Shown: in pieces, positions 42,837 to 53,258 of the stretch
How the letters are laid out: each line of letters starts with the position of its first letter
Position numbering within the stretch: position 1 is the first letter of the stretch
DNA from: Curvibacter sp. GWA2_64_110
GTDB taxonomy: Bacteria; Pseudomonadota; Gammaproteobacteria; Burkholderiales; Burkholderiaceae_C
DNA length: 64,000 nucleotides
Assembly: GCA_001797315.1 (NCBI GenBank)
Contig: MGPC01000029.1
Coordinates: 81,354-145,353 of the forward strand
Direction: 5' to 3'
Notes under the pieces: generated by a model
Databases searched by the model: none
What the model saw: only the letters and a program-made list of their open reading frames with translations
Told to the model about the DNA's origin: nothing
Made by a program: the position numbers and the translations under genes

Positions 42837-43637
42837 ATGACAGCGTTCAAAAAATTTGGTCTGGGCCTGCGAACTTTCGCCTCCGATGTCGCCCAGGGCT
42901 TTTTTGAAATTACCCACAACGGCTTTGCCCTCCTCGGGCTGGCCGTGATGTTTGCCACGATCACCCTGGTCGCCCGCCCGGAACTGCGCCAGGCCGGCGA
43001 AGTCCAGCTCATGAGCTGGCTGCAAAGCCGTCAGATCGCCATCACCGGTTTTGCGGTGGAGGCTGATGCGATCGACCGTGCCACCGCAGCCAACCCGAAG
43101 GACCTGCCCAAACAGCAGGCTGCCGTGGCCTACTGGCTGAGCAAAAAATACCGCGTGGCGCCCGAACCCTTGAGCGCCCTGGTCGCCGAGGCCTATGAAA
43201 TCGGCAAGCGCACCCAGCTCGACCCGACGCTGCTGCTGGCCGTCATGGCCGTCGAATCCGGCTTCAACCCCTTTGCCCAAAGCCCGGTGGGTGCCCAAGG
43301 ACTGATGCAGGTCATGACCCGGATCCACAGCGACAAATACGAGAGCTTTGGCGGCAAGTTTGCCGCCTTTGATCCAGTGACCAACCTGCGCGTGGGCGCC
43401 AAGGTGCTGCAGGAATGCATTGAACGCGCCGGCTCGCTTGAAGGCGGTCTGCGTTTTTATGTCGGCGCCGCCAACCTGGACGACGACAGCGGCTATGGTG
43501 CCAAGGTCATGGCCGAACATGCCCGCCTGCAGCAGGTCGCCAGCGGCCGGGCCGTACCTCTCCAGGTCCCGCAGGTCATTCCGGTCATGACACCGGCCAA
43601 ACCCGACACTCCCCTGGAAAAACTCGCCCTCAGCTGA
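42837..43637 (+). CDS. Lytic transglycosylase (SLT domain), membrane anchored
   Basis: Cleaves the glycan strands of peptidoglycan, forming 1,6-anhydro ends. The protein is 266 residues. A hydrophobic segment at about 29-47 ([16 protein letters not shown]) anchors it to the inner membrane. The SLT domain covers about 110-225, with catalytic Glu140 in [34 protein letters not shown] replaces the usual Ala-Tyr-Asn type motif near its end. It has its own good promoter and a 190-base leader. Confidence 0.9.
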   Translation: MTAFKKFGLGLRTFASDVAQGFFEITHNGFALLGLAVMFATITLVARPELRQAGEVQLMSWLQSRQIAITGFAVEADAIDRATAANPKDLPKQQAAVAYWLSKKYRVAPEPLSALVAEAYEIGKRTQLDPTLLLAVMAVESGFNPFAQSPVGAQGLMQVMTRIHSDKYESFGGKFAAFDPVTNLRVGAKVLQECIERAGSLEGGLRFYVGAANLDDDSGYGAKVMAEHARLQQVASGRAVPLQVPQVIPVMTPAKPDTPLEKLALS

Positions 43638-43679
43638 GGCAGGCCAAGCTGGGGCAGCTCCTGCCCCGCGCCCGTCAGC

Positions 43680-43849
43680 TACACTTGAGGGGTACGCGAC
43701 TGGCGATAGGCGCGCGGCCCTTGCGGGCCGGCTGTGCTGACGTGGGACACCACAGGGAAGCGTGCCGCGGAACCACCCTGGTTTCCGTGTTCAGCCGTTC
43801 GCCTGGGCAGCCCCCGCCCGACGGGGGACCAGCGTTTTATCCGACTGTC
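43680..43849 (+). promoter_or_regulatory. Structured leader of glyA, possible attenuator or riboswitch
   Basis: The 212 bases before glyA have three hairpins in the last 135: CGGCCC/GGGCCG with a TTGC loop (43715-43730), CGGAACCA/TGGTTTCCG with one bulge (43768-43787), and CCCCCG/CGGGGG (43811-43827). The last is followed within eight bases by TTTT and lies 22 bases before the start codon, with no Shine-Dalgarno. A TACACT box at 43680-43685 could start transcription. I do not recognise a glycine, THF or SAM/SAH aptamer signature. Confidence 0.45.
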
Positions 43850-45094
43850 ATGTACAACCGAAACATCCTCGTCGAACAAACCGACCCCGAACTCTGGGCA
43901 GCCATCCAGGCCGAGAACGCCCGCCAGGAACACCACATCGAGCTGATCGCCAGCGAAAACTACGCCTCGCCCGCGGTCATGGCAGCCCAAGGCTCGCAGC
44001 TCACCAACAAATATGCCGAAGGCTACCCCGGCAAGCGCTACTACGGCGGTTGCGAACACGTCGACGTGGCCGAACAGCTGGCCATCGACCGTGTGAAAGC
44101 CATCTTCGGCGCCGATGCGGCCAACGTGCAACCGCACTGCGGCGCCTCGGCCAACGAAGCGGTTTTCCTGGCCTTCCTCAAGCCGGGCGACACCATCATG
44201 GGCATGTCGCTGGCCGAAGGCGGCCACCTGACCCACGGCATGGCCCTGAACATGAGCGGCAAGTGGTTCAACGTCGTCTCCTATGGCCTCAACGCCAAGG
44301 AAGAGATCGACTACGACGCCATGGAGAAAAAGGCGCACGAGACTCGCCCGAAACTCATCATCGCCGGCGCCTCGGCCTACAGCCTGCACATCGACTTCGC
44401 CCGTTTTGCCAAGGTGGCCAAGGACGTGGGTGCCATCTTCATGGTGGACATGGCCCACTACGCCGGCCTGATTGCCGCCGGCGTCTATCCCAACCCGGTG
44501 CCGTTCGCCGACGTGGTGACCTCCACCACCCACAAGAGCCTGCGCGGCCCGCGCGGCGGCATCATCCTGATGAAGGCCGAGCATGAGAAGGCCATCAACA
44601 GCGCCATCTTCCCCGGCCTGCAGGGCGGCCCGCTGATGCATGTGATCGCCGCCAAGGCCGTGGCCTTCAAGGAGGCCATGGACCCGAACTTCAAGACTTA
44701 CCAGCAGCAGGTGGTGAAGAATGCCCAGATCGTGGCCGAAACGCTGACCCAGCGCGGCCTGCGCATCGTCAGCGGCGGCACGCAAAGCCACGTCATGCTG
44801 GTGGACCTGCGTTCCAAGGGCATCACCGGCAAGGAAGCCGAGGCCGTGCTGGGCGCCGCCCACATGACGATCAACAAGAACGCCATCCCGAACGACCCGG
44901 AAAAGCCGATGGTCACCAGCGGCGTGCGCATCGGCACCCCGGCCATGACCACGCGCGGCTTCAAGGACGAGGAAGCGCGTCTGACGGCCAACCTGATTGC
45001 CGACGTGCTCGACAACCCGCGCGACGAAGCCAACATTGCCGCGGTGCGTGCCAAGGTCAACGCCCTGACCAGCCGCTTCCCGGTGTACAAGTGA
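43850..45094 (+). CDS. glyA: Serine hydroxymethyltransferase
   Basis: PLP enzyme interconverting serine and glycine with tetrahydrofolate, the main source of one-carbon units. The protein is 414 residues. The PLP lysine is Lys229 in [14 protein letters not shown], the same number as in E. coli. Other family blocks are [37 protein letters not shown] and HVMLVDLR. The ATG start gives [17 protein letters not shown] structured leader precedes it and a repeat-B copy separates it from nrdR. Confidence 0.97.
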   Translation: MYNRNILVEQTDPELWAAIQAENARQEHHIELIASENYASPAVMAAQGSQLTNKYAEGYPGKRYYGGCEHVDVAEQLAIDRVKAIFGADAANVQPHCGASANEAVFLAFLKPGDTIMGMSLAEGGHLTHGMALNMSGKWFNVVSYGLNAKEEIDYDAMEKKAHETRPKLIIAGASAYSLHIDFARFAKVAKDVGAIFMVDMAHYAGLIAAGVYPNPVPFADVVTSTTHKSLRGPRGGIILMKAEHEKAINSAIFPGLQGGPLMHVIAAKAVAFKEAMDPNFKTYQQQVVKNAQIVAETLTQRGLRIVSGGTQSHVMLVDLRSKGITGKEAEAVLGAAHMTINKNAIPNDPEKPMVTSGVRIGTPAMTTRGFKDEEARLTANLIADVLDNPRDEANIAAVRAKVNALTSRFPVYK

Positions 45095-45095
45095 A

Positions 45096-45173
45096 CGCCA
45101 CCCCCGAGACGCTTCGCGTCTCCCCCTCAAGGGGGCGCACCCAGTGGCCCGGCAAAGCCGGTTCCACGGGTGC
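45096..45173. repeat. Interspersed repeat family B, copy 2 (between glyA and nrdR)
   Basis: It begins two bases after the glyA stop and contains GCTTCGCG, CCCCCTCAAGGGGGC, CCAGTGGCCCGGC and AAGCCGGTTCCACGG in the same order as the copy at 17551-17641. The GACGCTTCGCGTC stem could act as a terminator for glyA. Confidence 0.85.
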
Positions 45174-45209
45174 CTGCGAATAAAGCCTCACCTTTCACAC
45201 GCCCGTGCC

Positions 45210-45659
45210 ATGAAATGTCCCTTCTGCGGTCACTCGGAAACCCAGGTCGTTGAGACCCGGATTTCCGAAGACGGGGATTTCATCCGCAGGCGCCGTCAGT
45301 GCGGCGCCTGCGACAAGCGCTTCACCACCTACGAACGTCCCGACGTCAACTTCCCGGCCATCGTCAAGAAGGACGGCCGACGCATCGAGTACGAGCGCGC
45401 CAAGCTGCAAGCCTCCATGAATCTGGCGCTGCGCAAGCGCCCGGTCAGCACCGAGCAGGTCGACAGCGCCATCGAGCGCATCGAGGAAAAACTGTTGAAC
45501 CTCGGCCTGCGCGAAGTCCCCTCCGCCCGCATCGGCGAGCTGGTGATGCGCGAGCTCAAGAAACTCGACAAAGTGGCCTACGTGCGCTTTGCCAGCGTCT
45601 ACCGCAGCTTCGAAGACATCGACGAATTCAAGACGCTGGTGGATGAAGTCCGACGTTAG
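45210..45659 (+). CDS. nrdR: NrdR, transcriptional repressor of ribonucleotide reductase genes
   Basis: Nucleotide-sensing repressor that binds NrdR boxes before nrd operons. The protein is 149 residues, standard. The N-terminal zinc ribbon is [10 protein letters not shown]...CGACDKRF; the ATP-cone covers about 49-139 ([29 protein letters not shown]). Start ATG 45210 gives MKCPFCGH. It is commonly next to glyA in betaproteobacteria, as here. Confidence 0.96.
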   Translation: MKCPFCGHSETQVVETRISEDGDFIRRRRQCGACDKRFTTYERPDVNFPAIVKKDGRRIEYERAKLQASMNLALRKRPVSTEQVDSAIERIEEKLLNLGLREVPSARIGELVMRELKKLDKVAYVRFASVYRSFEDIDEFKTLVDEVRR

Positions 45660-45739
45660 AGCAAGCACGTCAACGCCTTGATTTTCCCCAGTAAAAAGAC
45701 AGCCGGTTGATCCGAACTGATGCGCGGTCGGCTCGCGGA

Positions 45740-45768
45740 TTGATGTGACGCCTGTGTTTTTTTAGACT
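45740..45768 (+). promoter_or_regulatory. Sigma-70 promoter of the minor-pilin operon
   Basis: TTGATG (45740-45745), a 17-base spacer and TAGACT (45763-45768). The -10 box ends six bases before the pilV ATG, so the transcript would begin at the start codon. Confidence 0.6.
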
Positions 45769-45774
45769 CAGTGC

Positions 45775-46395
45775 ATGGAGATCCATCCGCCATCCACTGC
45801 CCTGCCGATGCTATTTGCTCCTGACTCATCACGGCGAACAGAAGCAGGCTTCTCCATTCTGGAAGTCCTCATTGCGATCATCATCCTGAGCTTTGGCGTT
45901 CTAGGGGCCGTTGGCATGCAAGTCGCGGCCATGCAAGCCAACAAGGAGGCACGCAATCAGGCAACCGCAACCACCTTCGCCCGCGAACTCGCCGAAAGAA
46001 TGCGAGGCAATCACACGGTTGCCATCAAGACGGCAGCAACTGACAACCCGTACCTTTTCGACGTCACGCTCGCAAGCACTACCACGATTGCCACACCACC
46101 GGTCAACTGCTTCACAACTGGCTGTCCCATTGTCAAAGATGCAGCCACCTGGGATGTCGCGGAATGGCAAGGTCGCGTCAAAGATGAACTCCCCACTCCA
46201 CGAGTCAAGGTGTGCTACGACCAAGACCCTTTCGACAGCGTCGGCAAGCCGCGCTGGAACTGCACCGACAACGGCGACATTGCCGTTCTCAAAATGAGTT
46301 GGACCCGGAGCAACACAGCCGGAACGCTTGAATTTGCCAGCAACAGCGGCTTACCGGTCATCGTCGTGCCGCTCACGGCAGGAAGTTCTCAATGA
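45775..46395 (+). CDS. pilV: PilV, type IV pilus minor pilin
   Basis: Minor pilin needed to start type IV pilus assembly. The protein is 206 residues with a long leader (about 24 residues) and the prepilin peptidase site before FSILEVLIAIIILSFGVLG; Glu5 of the mature helix is present. It is the first gene of the pilV-W-X-Y1-E-fimT operon, with a promoter directly at its start. The stop overlaps the pilW start as ATGA. Codon use is less GC-extreme than the neighbours, as usual for these surface proteins. Confidence 0.92.
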   Translation: MEIHPPSTALPMLFAPDSSRRTEAGFSILEVLIAIIILSFGVLGAVGMQVAAMQANKEARNQATATTFARELAERMRGNHTVAIKTAATDNPYLFDVTLASTTTIATPPVNCFTTGCPIVKDAATWDVAEWQGRVKDELPTPRVKVCYDQDPFDSVGKPRWNCTDNGDIAVLKMSWTRSNTAGTLEFASNSGLPVIVVPLTAGSSQ

Positions 46396-47414
46396 GACCG
46401 CGCCACGCCCCCCCGCCCGCCCCCAAGCAGCGCGGCCTGACTTTGGTCGAATTACTGGTCGCACTCAGCATGGGGCTGCTGGTCGTGCTGGCAGCCACAT
46501 CATCGCTCCTGGTCAGTCAGCAAGGCTTTCGCAGCGTAGACGCCACGACCGAACTGCGCGACCGCCAACGCTTCGCCGTCGAACTGATTTCCCGCCTCAT
46601 TCTCCAGGCCGGTTTTCAAGATTACGGCGCCAGCAGCATTTCCTTGCGTTCAGCGGCCCAGTTCCTGGGTGACGACCCCGAGCCCGATGTCTATGGCTGG
46701 AACAACGCGGTTTACAAGCAGCCAGACGACCTGCTGCTAAGCACCAGCACAAAGATCGTAGACGGCAACCGGCCAGGTGCCTGCTCGGTCAGCGACACCT
46801 CGTGCAAAAACGGCAGCGACATTCTGGTGATTCGCTTCCAAGGGGTGAATTCACCGACCAATGCGGCGAACCCCGACAACACGATGATCAACTGCACGGG
46901 ACAGGGCGAAGCGGGACTTACCGGTGGCAACCTGAACGACCGCGCATTGAGCATGCTCCATGTGACCCGGGGAAGCAATGGTGAACCCGCCCTGTCGTGC
47001 TCGTATTACAACTTCAAGACCGGCAGTTGGGCCTCACCGGCCCCGATGATCGAAGGTATCGAGTCGTTTCAGTTGCTGTTCGGCACGGATGGCGTGACCC
47101 CCTCGACCGCCCCCGGCTCGGCAGGCGACAGCGTCGCGGAACGGTGGCTGCGCGCCGATCAATTGACGGTCGCAGGCAATACGGCCGCCACGCGCGAAAA
47201 CTGGCGCCGGGTACGCGCCGTGCGGGTTGGTTTGGTCATTCGTGGTGCGACAGGCTCCGCCCCGCAATCCATCGCCGCCACCTATGCCCCTTTGGGGACC
47301 ATGTATGCCAGTACCAACGACACCGGTAGCAGCCTGACCGTGACAGCTGACAGCCGCCTGCGTGTGCAAACCGCATTCACCGTGCACCTGCGCAACGACC
47401 TCTCGCTCCGATGA
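46392..47414 (+). CDS. pilW: PilW, type IV pilus minor pilin
   Basis: Minor pilin of the tip complex, 340 residues. Short basic leader MRPRHAPPPAPKQRG, then the processed N-terminus LTLVELLVALSMGLLVVLAA. The globular part has four or more cysteines (for example CSVSDTSC and the later NCTGQG and LSCSYY) that could form disulfides. It overlaps pilV and pilX by four bases on each side. Confidence 0.92.
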   Translation: MRPRHAPPPAPKQRGLTLVELLVALSMGLLVVLAATSSLLVSQQGFRSVDATTELRDRQRFAVELISRLILQAGFQDYGASSISLRSAAQFLGDDPEPDVYGWNNAVYKQPDDLLLSTSTKIVDGNRPGACSVSDTSCKNGSDILVIRFQGVNSPTNAANPDNTMINCTGQGEAGLTGGNLNDRALSMLHVTRGSNGEPALSCSYYNFKTGSWASPAPMIEGIESFQLLFGTDGVTPSTAPGSAGDSVAERWLRADQLTVAGNTAATRENWRRVRAVRVGLVIRGATGSAPQSIAATYAPLGTMYASTNDTGSSLTVTADSRLRVQTAFTVHLRNDLSLR

Positions 47415-48037
47415 AACACCATCCCCCAGCCTCACCGACCTGTCCGTCGCCGAACATGGCAGGCGGGCAGCGTGGTTTTTCGCTTATTACCACGCTGATT
47501 TTGCTCGTTGTGGTCACGGTACTGGGTATCGGTGCCAGTCAAATCGTGCTGATGTCCGAGCGTGCCACCCGGTTTGACCGGGACACGCAGATTGCTTTTC
47601 AAGCGGCCGAGGCTGCATTGCTGGATGCGGAGTTCGATATCCGCGGCCCCAATACGTCAGCCAGCCAGCGCCTTTCGACATTCACATCCTCCAGTGGACT
47701 CGGGTTTATCGATGGTTGCGGCACCGGCACCGCGCGGGGCTTGTGCATGCCTGCCGCAAGCGGACAGAAGCCTGTCTGGTACACGGTCGATTTCACCGAC
47801 GAGTCGAACGGCGCCAAAACCGTCAAATTTGGCGACTTCACCGGCCGGACGTTCGCAACGGGAAGCACCGGGGTACGTCCCGAAGCCCCCCCGCGCTACA
47901 TCATCGAGGCGATTCCGGATGCAGCCGGCGGGAGCAGTGCCAGCACGCAAAGAACCCTGTTCCGCGTCACCGCCATGGGCTTTGGCCCGCGCAAGGAAAC
48001 TCAGGTCGTCCTGCAAATGATCTTTAGAAAAGAGTGA
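47411..48037 (+). CDS. pilX: PilX, type IV pilus minor pilin
   Basis: Minor pilin, 208 residues. A 21-residue leader ends at RG, followed by FSLITTLILLVVVTVLGIGASQIVLMSE. The usual Glu5 of pilins is absent here (Thr in that place), which is typical of PilX/GspK-like proteins that cap the pseudopilus. A cysteine pair lies at FIDGCGTGTARGLCMPA. It overlaps pilW by four bases, and its stop overlaps an alternative GTG start for pilY1. Confidence 0.9.
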   Translation: MKHHPPASPTCPSPNMAGGQRGFSLITTLILLVVVTVLGIGASQIVLMSERATRFDRDTQIAFQAAEAALLDAEFDIRGPNTSASQRLSTFTSSSGLGFIDGCGTGTARGLCMPAASGQKPVWYTVDFTDESNGAKTVKFGDFTGRTFATGSTGVRPEAPPRYIIEAIPDAAGGSSASTQRTLFRVTAMGFGPRKETQVVLQMIFRKE

Positions 48038-48042
48038 AGACG

Positions 48043-51000
48043 ATGAACTTCAAGATCCCGTCTGCAGTTTTGAGCACAAAACCATTCAGCAAATGGCGTT
48101 GGCGACTGGGCACGGCTGCTGCCTTGTCGGTACTGACCGTCGGCGTGGTGATCAGCCAGGTTACGCTGCCACCGGAAGTGCTCCTGCCTGCCGAGCCGCT
48201 GTACATGAACGGGGCCAAGACTAAGGGCAATCTGACGCTGGCACTGTCCGTGGAATTCCCGACCGTTGGGCAGACCTATCGCGACACCTTCGACAAGACC
48301 AAGGAGTATGTCGGTTATTTCGATCTGAAGAGCTGCTACAAACACGTGCCTGGCAGCGGCAGCAAAGGCGCCTATTTCGACTGGACCGGCGCAGCCAACG
48401 CCAGTGGCAGTTGCGGCGGCGGCGGCTTCAACGGCAACTTCCTGAACTGGGCCACCTCGTCGGCCATCGACATCATGCGCTACGGCCTCACCGGCGGCAA
48501 CCGAACCACCGATGAAAGCACAGGCAGCGGTCTGACCATTGTCGAGCGTGCCTGGCTGCCCGACAATTTTTACCGTAGCAGTTCCTACTTTTCAGAAAAG
48601 GTGCTGCCCAACGCGCTGGTTGCGGAAATGATCGAAACGTCGGTCGCCAACAAGGTCGGCACGAACGACATGTACATCTACAACTGTCGCGATCGGGTGT
48701 ACTTTGCAAAAGCGCAGGATACGACTGGCGGCTGTACCAATCCCTTTGGCGTGGCTGATGCTCAAAGCTCGAATCTGGTTGGACCGACGACCAACATCAC
48801 CTACTACGAAGTCCGCAATGTGGTCTGCGACCCTAACAGTGCATCCAACCGGCTCATGACCTACGATCCGGACACGCGGCAATGGAAGGGCCTGTGCTAC
48901 CGCTACCCAAATGGCAAGTACAAGCCTGTCGGCCAATTCCAGATGAATGCGGACAATTTGCGCGTTTCCGTGCTCGGCTACCTGCAGGATAACAGCCGCT
49001 CCCGCTACGGTGGTGTGCTGCGCGCCCCGCTCAAATACCTCGGCCCCAGAAGTTACGACAGCAGCTTCAACCTGCAAACAGCGGCCAACGCCCGCACCGA
49101 ATGGGATGCCAACACGGGGGTGTTCATTGACAACCCCCAGAGCGGTGACGCTACCTATGGTGCCCAAGGCTATCCCCGCAGCGGCGTCATCATGTACGTC
49201 AACAAGTTCGGCACACTCAACCCCGACGCGGTTGGCGTTTACAAGACACTGGATCCCTTGGGTGAGCTCTATTACGAAGCCATCCGCTACCTACAGGGTA
49301 AACAACCAACGCCAGAGGCAATTTCCGGCCTGACCGGTGTCACAGCGACGGACAAGACGATTCAGGAGAATTTTCCGGCCTACCGCACCTGGACCGATCC
49401 GTTCACCGGCTTCGTTGATACCACAGGAGGAACTGACCGAGGCTGCCTGCGCAACAGCATTCTGGCGATTGGCGATGTTTTCACGCACAGTGACCGTTCG
49501 CTGCCCGGCAACACGATCACCAGCAACAGCGATTTTGCCCGCAGTGCCGAAACCAATCCGGCCCTGAATGTACCGTTCTGGACCAGTGCCGTCGGCAGCT
49601 TTGAGAGCAGGACGACCGCCACCTCGGTCATCACCTATACCGACAGCCAGGGACGTACCCAAACTGCCGGCAACATCTCTGGCAATACGCTCTACCCCAC
49701 CCTGGTCAACGCAGCGACCATGGACACCGGTGCGACCGGCGGCTCCTACTACATGGCGGGTCTGGCCTACTGGGCCAACACCCAGAGCTTCCGGACCGAT
49801 CTGCCCAAAGGACGCATCAAGACCTACTCGATCGACGTCAACGAAAATCGTTCCAGCGACAACGTCGACTTCCGGCGCACACGACAGCTGTATCTGGCCG
49901 CCAAGTACGGAGGTTTCGACGACTATGCTGCGGGCAACACCGGCAATCCCTATGCCGGTGGAACCAACATGCTATGGCAAGGCACTGACGGAGACGCCCA
50001 AAACTACTTCCTGGTCAGCGATGCCAAAAAATTCCTAGACTCCATTTCCGAAGTCTTCGCCCGTGTGGTGGAAGAAACCGGCAGTATTGCCGGCGGCGCC
50101 ATCTCCACCCAGCGCCTGACCGTCGGCCAAGCCGCTGCGGTATTCCAGGCCCGCTTCAACCCGGTGGCCAATTACTGGAGCGGCCGTTTGCTGAAATACC
50201 CGCTCTCGCTCGCCGCCGACGGTCTCTCCCTGATCATCGGCAGCACACCGACCTGGGAAGCCGGACAGGTCCTGACCACCCGGACGCTCGCTGATAACGG
50301 CCTCGACAGAAACATCGTGATCGGATCCCCCGTTGGCGAACAGGCCACCGTGCCGCCCACGGCCTTTGTCTGGGCGGACCTGGCGCAGACGCACAAGGAC
50401 GTGCTGAACACCCAGCCATTTACCAGTCCAGCCGTTGTTGACAGCCTGGGCTCTGACCGGCTCAACTATCTGCGCGGCGACCGGCGTAAGGAAATCAAGC
50501 CATCGACCCCATTGGGTCCGTTCCGCCCTCGAGACATCGTCATGGGGGATATCGTCAACAGCGGCCTGGTGTACATGGGCAAGCCGTCGGGCAGCATTTC
50601 TGGCACCGACTACAGCGCGTTCTACGACACTTACAAAAACCGCAAAGCTGTGATCTTTGCAAATGCCAACGACGGCATGCTGCACGCCTTTTACGACACC
50701 AATGGCCAGGAGGCATTCGCCTATATCCCGGGCTTCGTGGCCGGCAAACTGAATCAGATTCCCGACCAAGACTACACCCATTTCAGCATCAACGACTCCA
50801 CTCCGGCCGTCGCCGAAGCCTATGTGGGGACCCAATGGCGAAGCGTCCTCGTTTCAGGTGTCGGCGGCGGCGGACAGGGCCTTTATGCCCTGGACGTCAC
50901 CAACCCCGAAACGTTCACCAAAGACAACGTACTCTGGGAGTTCACGGAACGTGATCATTCCGCCATGGGTAACGTGATTGGCACGCCTCAGATCTTGAAG

Positions 51001-52122
51001 TTTCGAACCACTGATGCGGGCAGTTCCCCCTCGTATAAATGGTATGCCGTGGTGGCCAGCGGCGTCAACAACTACAAAGCGGACAGCTATGCGTCCACCA
51101 CCGGCAACCCATCGCTGTTCATCATCGATCTGTCAAGAAAACCGAGCAACAATCCGACCGAGGCGCCGTGGACGGAAGGCATCAATTTCTGGCGCATCGA
51201 GTTGCCGCAAACCAGTACCACGATTGCCAAAGGTCTTGTCGGCTTTACAACTGTCAAGAACTTCCTCACGGGCGCAGTCGATACTCTGTATACCGGCGAC
51301 ATGCAAGGCAATGTCTGGAAGCTCGACTTCACGCTGCTCGGAACGAACAGTCTGACAACCAACGCATCGACCAACCTGACAAAATTCAACGCCAGAACAG
51401 GGACCAGCAACACCATCTTCATCGCCAAGGACAGCGCCGGAGCCTTGCAACCCATCACCGGGGAGCCCGTAGTCGTCAATGCGTTCTATGACAGCAAGTT
51501 GCTTTCTTTCGGAACCGGCAAGTACCTGGAAACCTCGGACACCACCGTTCCGACAAGCACCGGCGCATCGTTCTACACCTTATTTGACAACGGGCAGGCC
51601 ATCAGTGGACGCAGCCAGTTGCAGCAAGGCAGCGTATCGACCAGCGGCGTTGTCTCGGTTGCCAGTTTCGCCTATGGAATGCCACCGGCCACAGGCGTCT
51701 CCTCGCTGCGCATGGGCTGGTTCATTGACTTCGACAAAACCATCGGCGAACGCCAGATCAGCGAGATCACCGCTGAGTTTGGCCAGCTCTTCTTCGGATC
51801 TCTTTTTCCTACCCAAGGCTCATGTGGTGAAGGGGGCGGAAGGTTCTATGCGCTCAATGCGCTGACAGGCAATGGCGTCTCGGAACTTTCACAGGTGGGC
51901 ATCCTGGCTGCCCCCCTGGTTCTGGAGATAGGCAATACCACGCTCACTCCCAGCGATACCACCGGGCAGCGGACAGCCACACGACGCGTCGCTGTCATTA
52001 CGCAGGGATCCAAGGGTTTGAAAGTTGCCGCCACAGGTGGCGGGGGACTGACCTATAACGAACAGGTCGGACGACTGAGCTGGCGTCAGATCAGCAACTA
52101 CCGCGAAAACAAGAACCAATAG
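48043..52122 (+). CDS. pilY1: PilY1, type IV pilus tip adhesin
   Basis: Large secreted or tip-associated protein that controls pilus extension and surface sensing. The protein is 1359 residues. Its N-terminal signal anchor is about 19-40 ([18 protein letters not shown]). The N-terminal half has the family pattern [43 protein letters not shown], interrupted by loops; the C-terminal half is the PilY1 beta-propeller, with [18 protein letters not shown] and [26 protein letters not shown] 48043 was preferred to a GTG nine bases earlier. The variable first half is low in GC for this genome. Confidence 0.92.
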   Translation: MNFKIPSAVLSTKPFSKWRWRLGTAAALSVLTVGVVISQVTLPPEVLLPAEPLYMNGAKTKGNLTLALSVEFPTVGQTYRDTFDKTKEYVGYFDLKSCYKHVPGSGSKGAYFDWTGAANASGSCGGGGFNGNFLNWATSSAIDIMRYGLTGGNRTTDESTGSGLTIVERAWLPDNFYRSSSYFSEKVLPNALVAEMIETSVANKVGTNDMYIYNCRDRVYFAKAQDTTGGCTNPFGVADAQSSNLVGPTTNITYYEVRNVVCDPNSASNRLMTYDPDTRQWKGLCYRYPNGKYKPVGQFQMNADNLRVSVLGYLQDNSRSRYGGVLRAPLKYLGPRSYDSSFNLQTAANARTEWDANTGVFIDNPQSGDATYGAQGYPRSGVIMYVNKFGTLNPDAVGVYKTLDPLGELYYEAIRYLQGKQPTPEAISGLTGVTATDKTIQENFPAYRTWTDPFTGFVDTTGGTDRGCLRNSILAIGDVFTHSDRSLPGNTITSNSDFARSAETNPALNVPFWTSAVGSFESRTTATSVITYTDSQGRTQTAGNISGNTLYPTLVNAATMDTGATGGSYYMAGLAYWANTQSFRTDLPKGRIKTYSIDVNENRSSDNVDFRRTRQLYLAAKYGGFDDYAAGNTGNPYAGGTNMLWQGTDGDAQNYFLVSDAKKFLDSISEVFARVVEETGSIAGGAISTQRLTVGQAAAVFQARFNPVANYWSGRLLKYPLSLAADGLSLIIGSTPTWEAGQVLTTRTLADNGLDRNIVIGSPVGEQATVPPTAFVWADLAQTHKDVLNTQPFTSPAVVDSLGSDRLNYLRGDRRKEIKPSTPLGPFRPRDIVMGDIVNSGLVYMGKPSGSISGTDYSAFYDTYKNRKAVIFANANDGMLHAFYDTNGQEAFAYIPGFVAGKLNQIPDQDYTHFSINDSTPAVAEAYVGTQWRSVLVSGVGGGGQGLYALDVTNPETFTKDNVLWEFTERDHSAMGNVIGTPQILKFRTTDAGSSPSYKWYAVVASGVNNYKADSYASTTGNPSLFIIDLSRKPSNNPTEAPWTEGINFWRIELPQTSTTIAKGLVGFTTVKNFLTGAVDTLYTGDMQGNVWKLDFTLLGTNSLTTNASTNLTKFNARTGTSNTIFIAKDSAGALQPITGEPVVVNAFYDSKLLSFGTGKYLETSDTTVPTSTGASFYTLFDNGQAISGRSQLQQGSVSTSGVVSVASFAYGMPPATGVSSLRMGWFIDFDKTIGERQISEITAEFGQLFFGSLFPTQGSCGEGGGRFYALNALTGNGVSELSQVGILAAPLVLEIGNTTLTPSDTTGQRTATRRVAVITQGSKGLKVAATGGGGLTYNEQVGRLSWRQISNYRENKNQ

Positions 52123-52136
52123 CAAAGGCCAACACC

Positions 52137-52631
52137 ATGAACTGCCTGTCGTTCATTATTCCCTCCTTGATTTCGCGGCGCCGTCAGGCAGGCTTCACCT
52201 TGATCGAACTTATGATCACCGTAGCGATCATTGGCCTCCTGGCGGCCATTGCCTACCCGGCCTACACCGACTCAGTACGCAAGGGAAAGCGTGCAGAAGC
52301 AAGGGCTGCGCTGATGAACCTGCTCCAGCAACAAGAGCGTTACCTGACTCAAATGAATACCTATGAAACATTCAGCGCAGGAACTCCAGGCACATTGCCG
52401 TTCAAGGCGGTTTCTTCACCAGATGGATCACAGGCCCAAAGCAGCCATTTGCTCGGTGCCAGACTGTGCCAGGCCGTGGGGGGCGTGACCCCCACAAAAC
52501 GAGATTGCATCGAGGTATTTGCGGAGCCCCAGGCGGGCGTTTTTTCCGACCCCCAGATCACATCCATGGCGATCGACACCCAAGGCCGGCGAACCTGTAC
52601 CGGCACCCAGACCGAACGCTGCTGGAAATAG
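52137..52631 (+). CDS. pilE: PilE, type IV minor pilin
   Basis: Minor pilin, 164 residues. Basic leader ending RRRQAG, then [24 protein letters not shown], the classic type IVa N-terminal helix with Glu5. Cysteines near the C-terminus ([23 protein letters not shown]) suggest a disulfide-bonded D-region. It starts 15 bases after pilY1. Confidence 0.93.
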   Translation: MNCLSFIIPSLISRRRQAGFTLIELMITVAIIGLLAAIAYPAYTDSVRKGKRAEARAALMNLLQQQERYLTQMNTYETFSAGTPGTLPFKAVSSPDGSQAQSSHLLGARLCQAVGGVTPTKRDCIEVFAEPQAGVFSDPQITSMAIDTQGRRTCTGTQTERCWK

Positions 52632-52637
52632 ACAACC

Positions 52638-53204
52638 ATGCCGCATCTCCACCGGACACAGCAAGGTCTGCACAAGGCCGGCGCTACACAGTCGCTCGGT
52701 TTTTCCCTGATCGAGCTGATGGTGACTATTGCTATCGCGGTTGTCCTGATGGTCGTCGCCGTCCCCAGTTTTGTGGAATTCCAGCGCAACGCCAATCTAT
52801 CGGATGCCGTCAGCAACTTTCTCGCTGCGGCCAATGCTGCCAAGGCCAACGCCATGAAACGCGGACTCAACACCTACGTCGTCCCCAACACTGCAGGCAC
52901 GGGCTGGAGCTCCGGCTGGATGGTTTATACCGATACCAACTGGAACCAGTCCTTCGACTCCGGAACAGATGATGTGTTAGTTCGCCATGAAGCACTGAGC
53001 TCAGACATTACCGTCACCACCCCTACGGCCAGTTCCCTGGCCGATGGCTATCTGCTGTTCAATGGCAGCGGCTACCCCCGCCTGAACAACGGTGGATTCG
53101 GCGGTGGCACCCTCGTCATGCAAAACGCATCGCGATCCAGCAAGATCATCATCGATCCCGCAGGACGGATTCGCTCCTGTAAAGTGGGAACCACAGGCTG
53201 CTAA
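52638..53204 (+). CDS. fimT: FimT/GspH-family pseudopilin
   Basis: Minor pilin of the FimT/GspH class, 188 residues. A 21-residue leader ends before FSLIELMVTIAIAVVLMVVAVPSFVEFQ; the GspH domain follows (SDAVSNFLAAANAAKANAMKRG). FimT-type proteins in some species bind DNA during natural transformation. The C-terminus ends in SCKVGTTGC, a close cysteine pair. It is the last gene of the operon, 54 bases before the ribD start. Confidence 0.9.
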   Translation: MPHLHRTQQGLHKAGATQSLGFSLIELMVTIAIAVVLMVVAVPSFVEFQRNANLSDAVSNFLAAANAAKANAMKRGLNTYVVPNTAGTGWSSGWMVYTDTNWNQSFDSGTDDVLVRHEALSSDITVTTPTASSLADGYLLFNGSGYPRLNNGGFGGGTLVMQNASRSSKIIIDPAGRIRSCKVGTTGC

Positions 53205-53258
53205 GCTCTCCCTTCTTTGCTTCGCCTGCCTGACGTGATATCCAGCCCGCCCCAACCC

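Noticed and set aside
43638..43849. Glycine riboswitch before glyA
   Set aside because: No tandem aptamer cores with the typical GGAGAG and CCGAAGG-type segments; only unassigned hairpins are seen.
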